Shown here one piece after another: positions 13,966-14,803 of a stretch of 14,803 nucleotides of DNA. The position numbers and the translations under genes are program-made. Below the pieces are notes generated by a model that was given only the letters and a program-made list of their open reading frames with translations, had not been told where the DNA came from and made no database searches. Positions within the stretch are counted from its first letter, which is position 1; every line of letters begins with the position of its first letter. Source of the stretch: an uncultured Bacilli bacterium (lineage in GTDB: Bacteria > Bacillota_I > Bacilli_A > RF39 > UBA660); NCBI GenBank assembly GCA_947588975.1, contig CANQAF010000030.1, positions 1-14,803 of the forward strand, read 5' to 3'.

Positions 13966-14803
13966 GCATATCCTCCATACGGTCAAAAGTAATGTCCTTG
14001 ATATGACCTTCTTTAATGTCATTTAAAATTACAGTATAAACTTTTTCGTAATCTACTTCTCCACCACGAATCAAGCATCCTCTTTTTTTACCAATCCAAT
14101 CTAAAGTTTTTACAACATCTTCTTCTAAATGATCAATTCCATAGCGTTCTTTTAAGATTTGTGGATAATATTGTTCTAATGTATTTAATATATAGATAAC
14201 TACTTCATCTAATGGTAAAACTTCTTCTTTGATGGCAGTTAAGGAAGCAAGGTTAAAAGATACTGTTTCACTTTCAAATTTTGGCCATAAAATTCCTGGT
14301 GAATCTAATAATTCTAGAGTATCATTGATGCGAATCCAATCTAGATTTTTAGTAACTCCTGGTTTATTTCCTACGACTACTGCTTTTTTCCCTACTAAGC
14401 GATTAATTAAAGTAGATTTCCCTACATTTGGAATTCCCACAACAAGTACTCTTGCTTTTCTCATCTTTAATCCTTTTTGAGAGCGTTTCATACTTTCTTG
14501 TTCCAAACATTTTGTCGTAGCATCTAACAGAGGTTTCATATTAGTAGAATGCATCAAATCCATACCAAGCACTACATATCCTTTTTCTTCATAATAATGC
14601 ATCCATTTTTCCGTTTCTTTTTTGTCACATAAATCCATTTTGTTAAAAATTAAAATACGTGGTTTGTTTTTAATATATTGTTCAATATCAATAATTTTAG
14701 AGGAGTATGGTATTCTAGCATCAATTACCTCATATACTACATCTATTAAATCTATTTTTTCTGAAATAAGACGTTTGGTTTTTGCCATATGGCCTGGATA
14801 CCA
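13955..14803 (-). CDS. rbgA: Ribosome biogenesis GTPase RbgA (YlqF), 5' end cut by the window
   Basis: RbgA is a GTPase needed for late 50S assembly, acting near the P site before proteins such as L16 join. The G motifs are in the circularly permuted order of the family: NKMD (G4), then GIPNVGKST (G1), PGVTK (G2) and DSPG (G3), at 49-52, 118-126, 143-147 and 162-165 counted from the ATG at 14788. The C-terminal ANTAR-like helical domain follows, with ERYGID and GKKRGCLI. That ATG is not the true start: the frame continues to the window edge as WYPGH, and WFPGHMAKxxR is the family N-terminus. The gene is therefore 5'-partial, with 282 residues visible and only a few missing. It opens the operon seen here; any promoter is outside. 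Confidence 0.95.
   Translation of the reverse strand, partial: WYPGHMAKTKRLISEKIDLIDVVYEVIDARIPYSSKIIDIEQYIKNKPRILIFNKMDLCDKKETEKWMHYYEEKGYVVLGMDLMHSTNMKPLLDATTKCLEQESMKRSQKGLKMRKARVLVVGIPNVGKSTLINRLVGKKAVVVGNKPGVTKNLDWIRINDTLELLDSPGILWPKFESETVSFNLASLTAIKEEVLPLDEVVIYILNTLEQYYPQILKERYGIDHLEEDVVKTLDWIGKKRGCLIRGGEVDYEKVYTVILNDIKEGHIKDITFDRMEDMHES

Noticed and set aside
13966..14022. Longer start for the nucleotidyltransferase gene
   Set aside because: The extra 19 codons lie in the rbgA coding region and lack a ribosome binding site. The internal ATG at 13965 has GGAGG at good spacing.
1..14803. Mobile elements, CRISPR arrays, tRNA or rRNA genes
   Set aside because: No transposase or integrase-like frames, no spaced direct repeats and no cloverleaf or rRNA-like sequence were seen. 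Gaps between genes are short and accounted for by promoters, leaders and hairpins.

Overview
This window is an AT-rich stretch of a low-GC Gram-positive (Bacillota) chromosome read with the standard bacterial code: Trp is TGG and TGA is used as a stop. The gene set points to a walled bacterium, since it has a FemAB-type peptidoglycan branching enzyme and a secreted polysaccharide deacetylase. ClpB lacks its N-terminal domain, a form common in mycoplasma-like lineages, and the sigma factor is of the SigH type. A member of the Erysipelotrichia or a neighbouring reduced-genome Bacilli lineage fits best, but this placement is inference.

Layout. Positions 1-1398 hold a rightward FemAB-like gene with its own promoter; it converges on tuf at a shared hairpin terminator. 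Everything else reads leftward. From 5882 down to 1428 lies the str operon, rpsL-rpsG-fusA-tuf, with a consensus promoter and an unusually long leader containing a C(UUCG)G hairpin. Upstream of it is an unrecognised 388-aa gene with its own strong promoter (5879-7045). Next comes a membrane-anchored NodB-type deacetylase that appears to carry a decayed second copy of half its catalytic domain (7103-8671). Then comes clpB (8742-10838) under a promoter whose -35 box lies inside a CIRCE/HrcA operator.

The last third (10961-14803) is one tightly packed leftward operon: rbgA (cut by the window edge), a small nucleotidyltransferase-like gene, an unknown 106-aa gene, mrnC, rlmB, sigH and an unknown 191-aa gene, ending at a terminator. 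Three of these genes act on the large ribosomal subunit: RbgA (50S assembly GTPase), MrnC (23S rRNA end processing) and RlmB (23S rRNA Gm methylation). The mrnC-rlmB-sigH order matches the Bacillus mrnC-rlmB-yacP-sigH block with yacP missing, and cysS absent from upstream of mrnC.

Most of the window is conserved housekeeping. I did not find a clear new defence or mobile system. The least explained parts are the four unrecognised or accessory genes (388 aa, 191 aa, 106 aa and the 132-aa nucleotidyltransferase), the deacetylase pseudo-domain, the str leader structure, and Ile instead of Pro at S12 position 104. Several start codons were moved from the longest open frame to internal ATGs on ribosome-binding-site or promoter evidence: clpB, the deacetylase and the nucleotidyltransferase.
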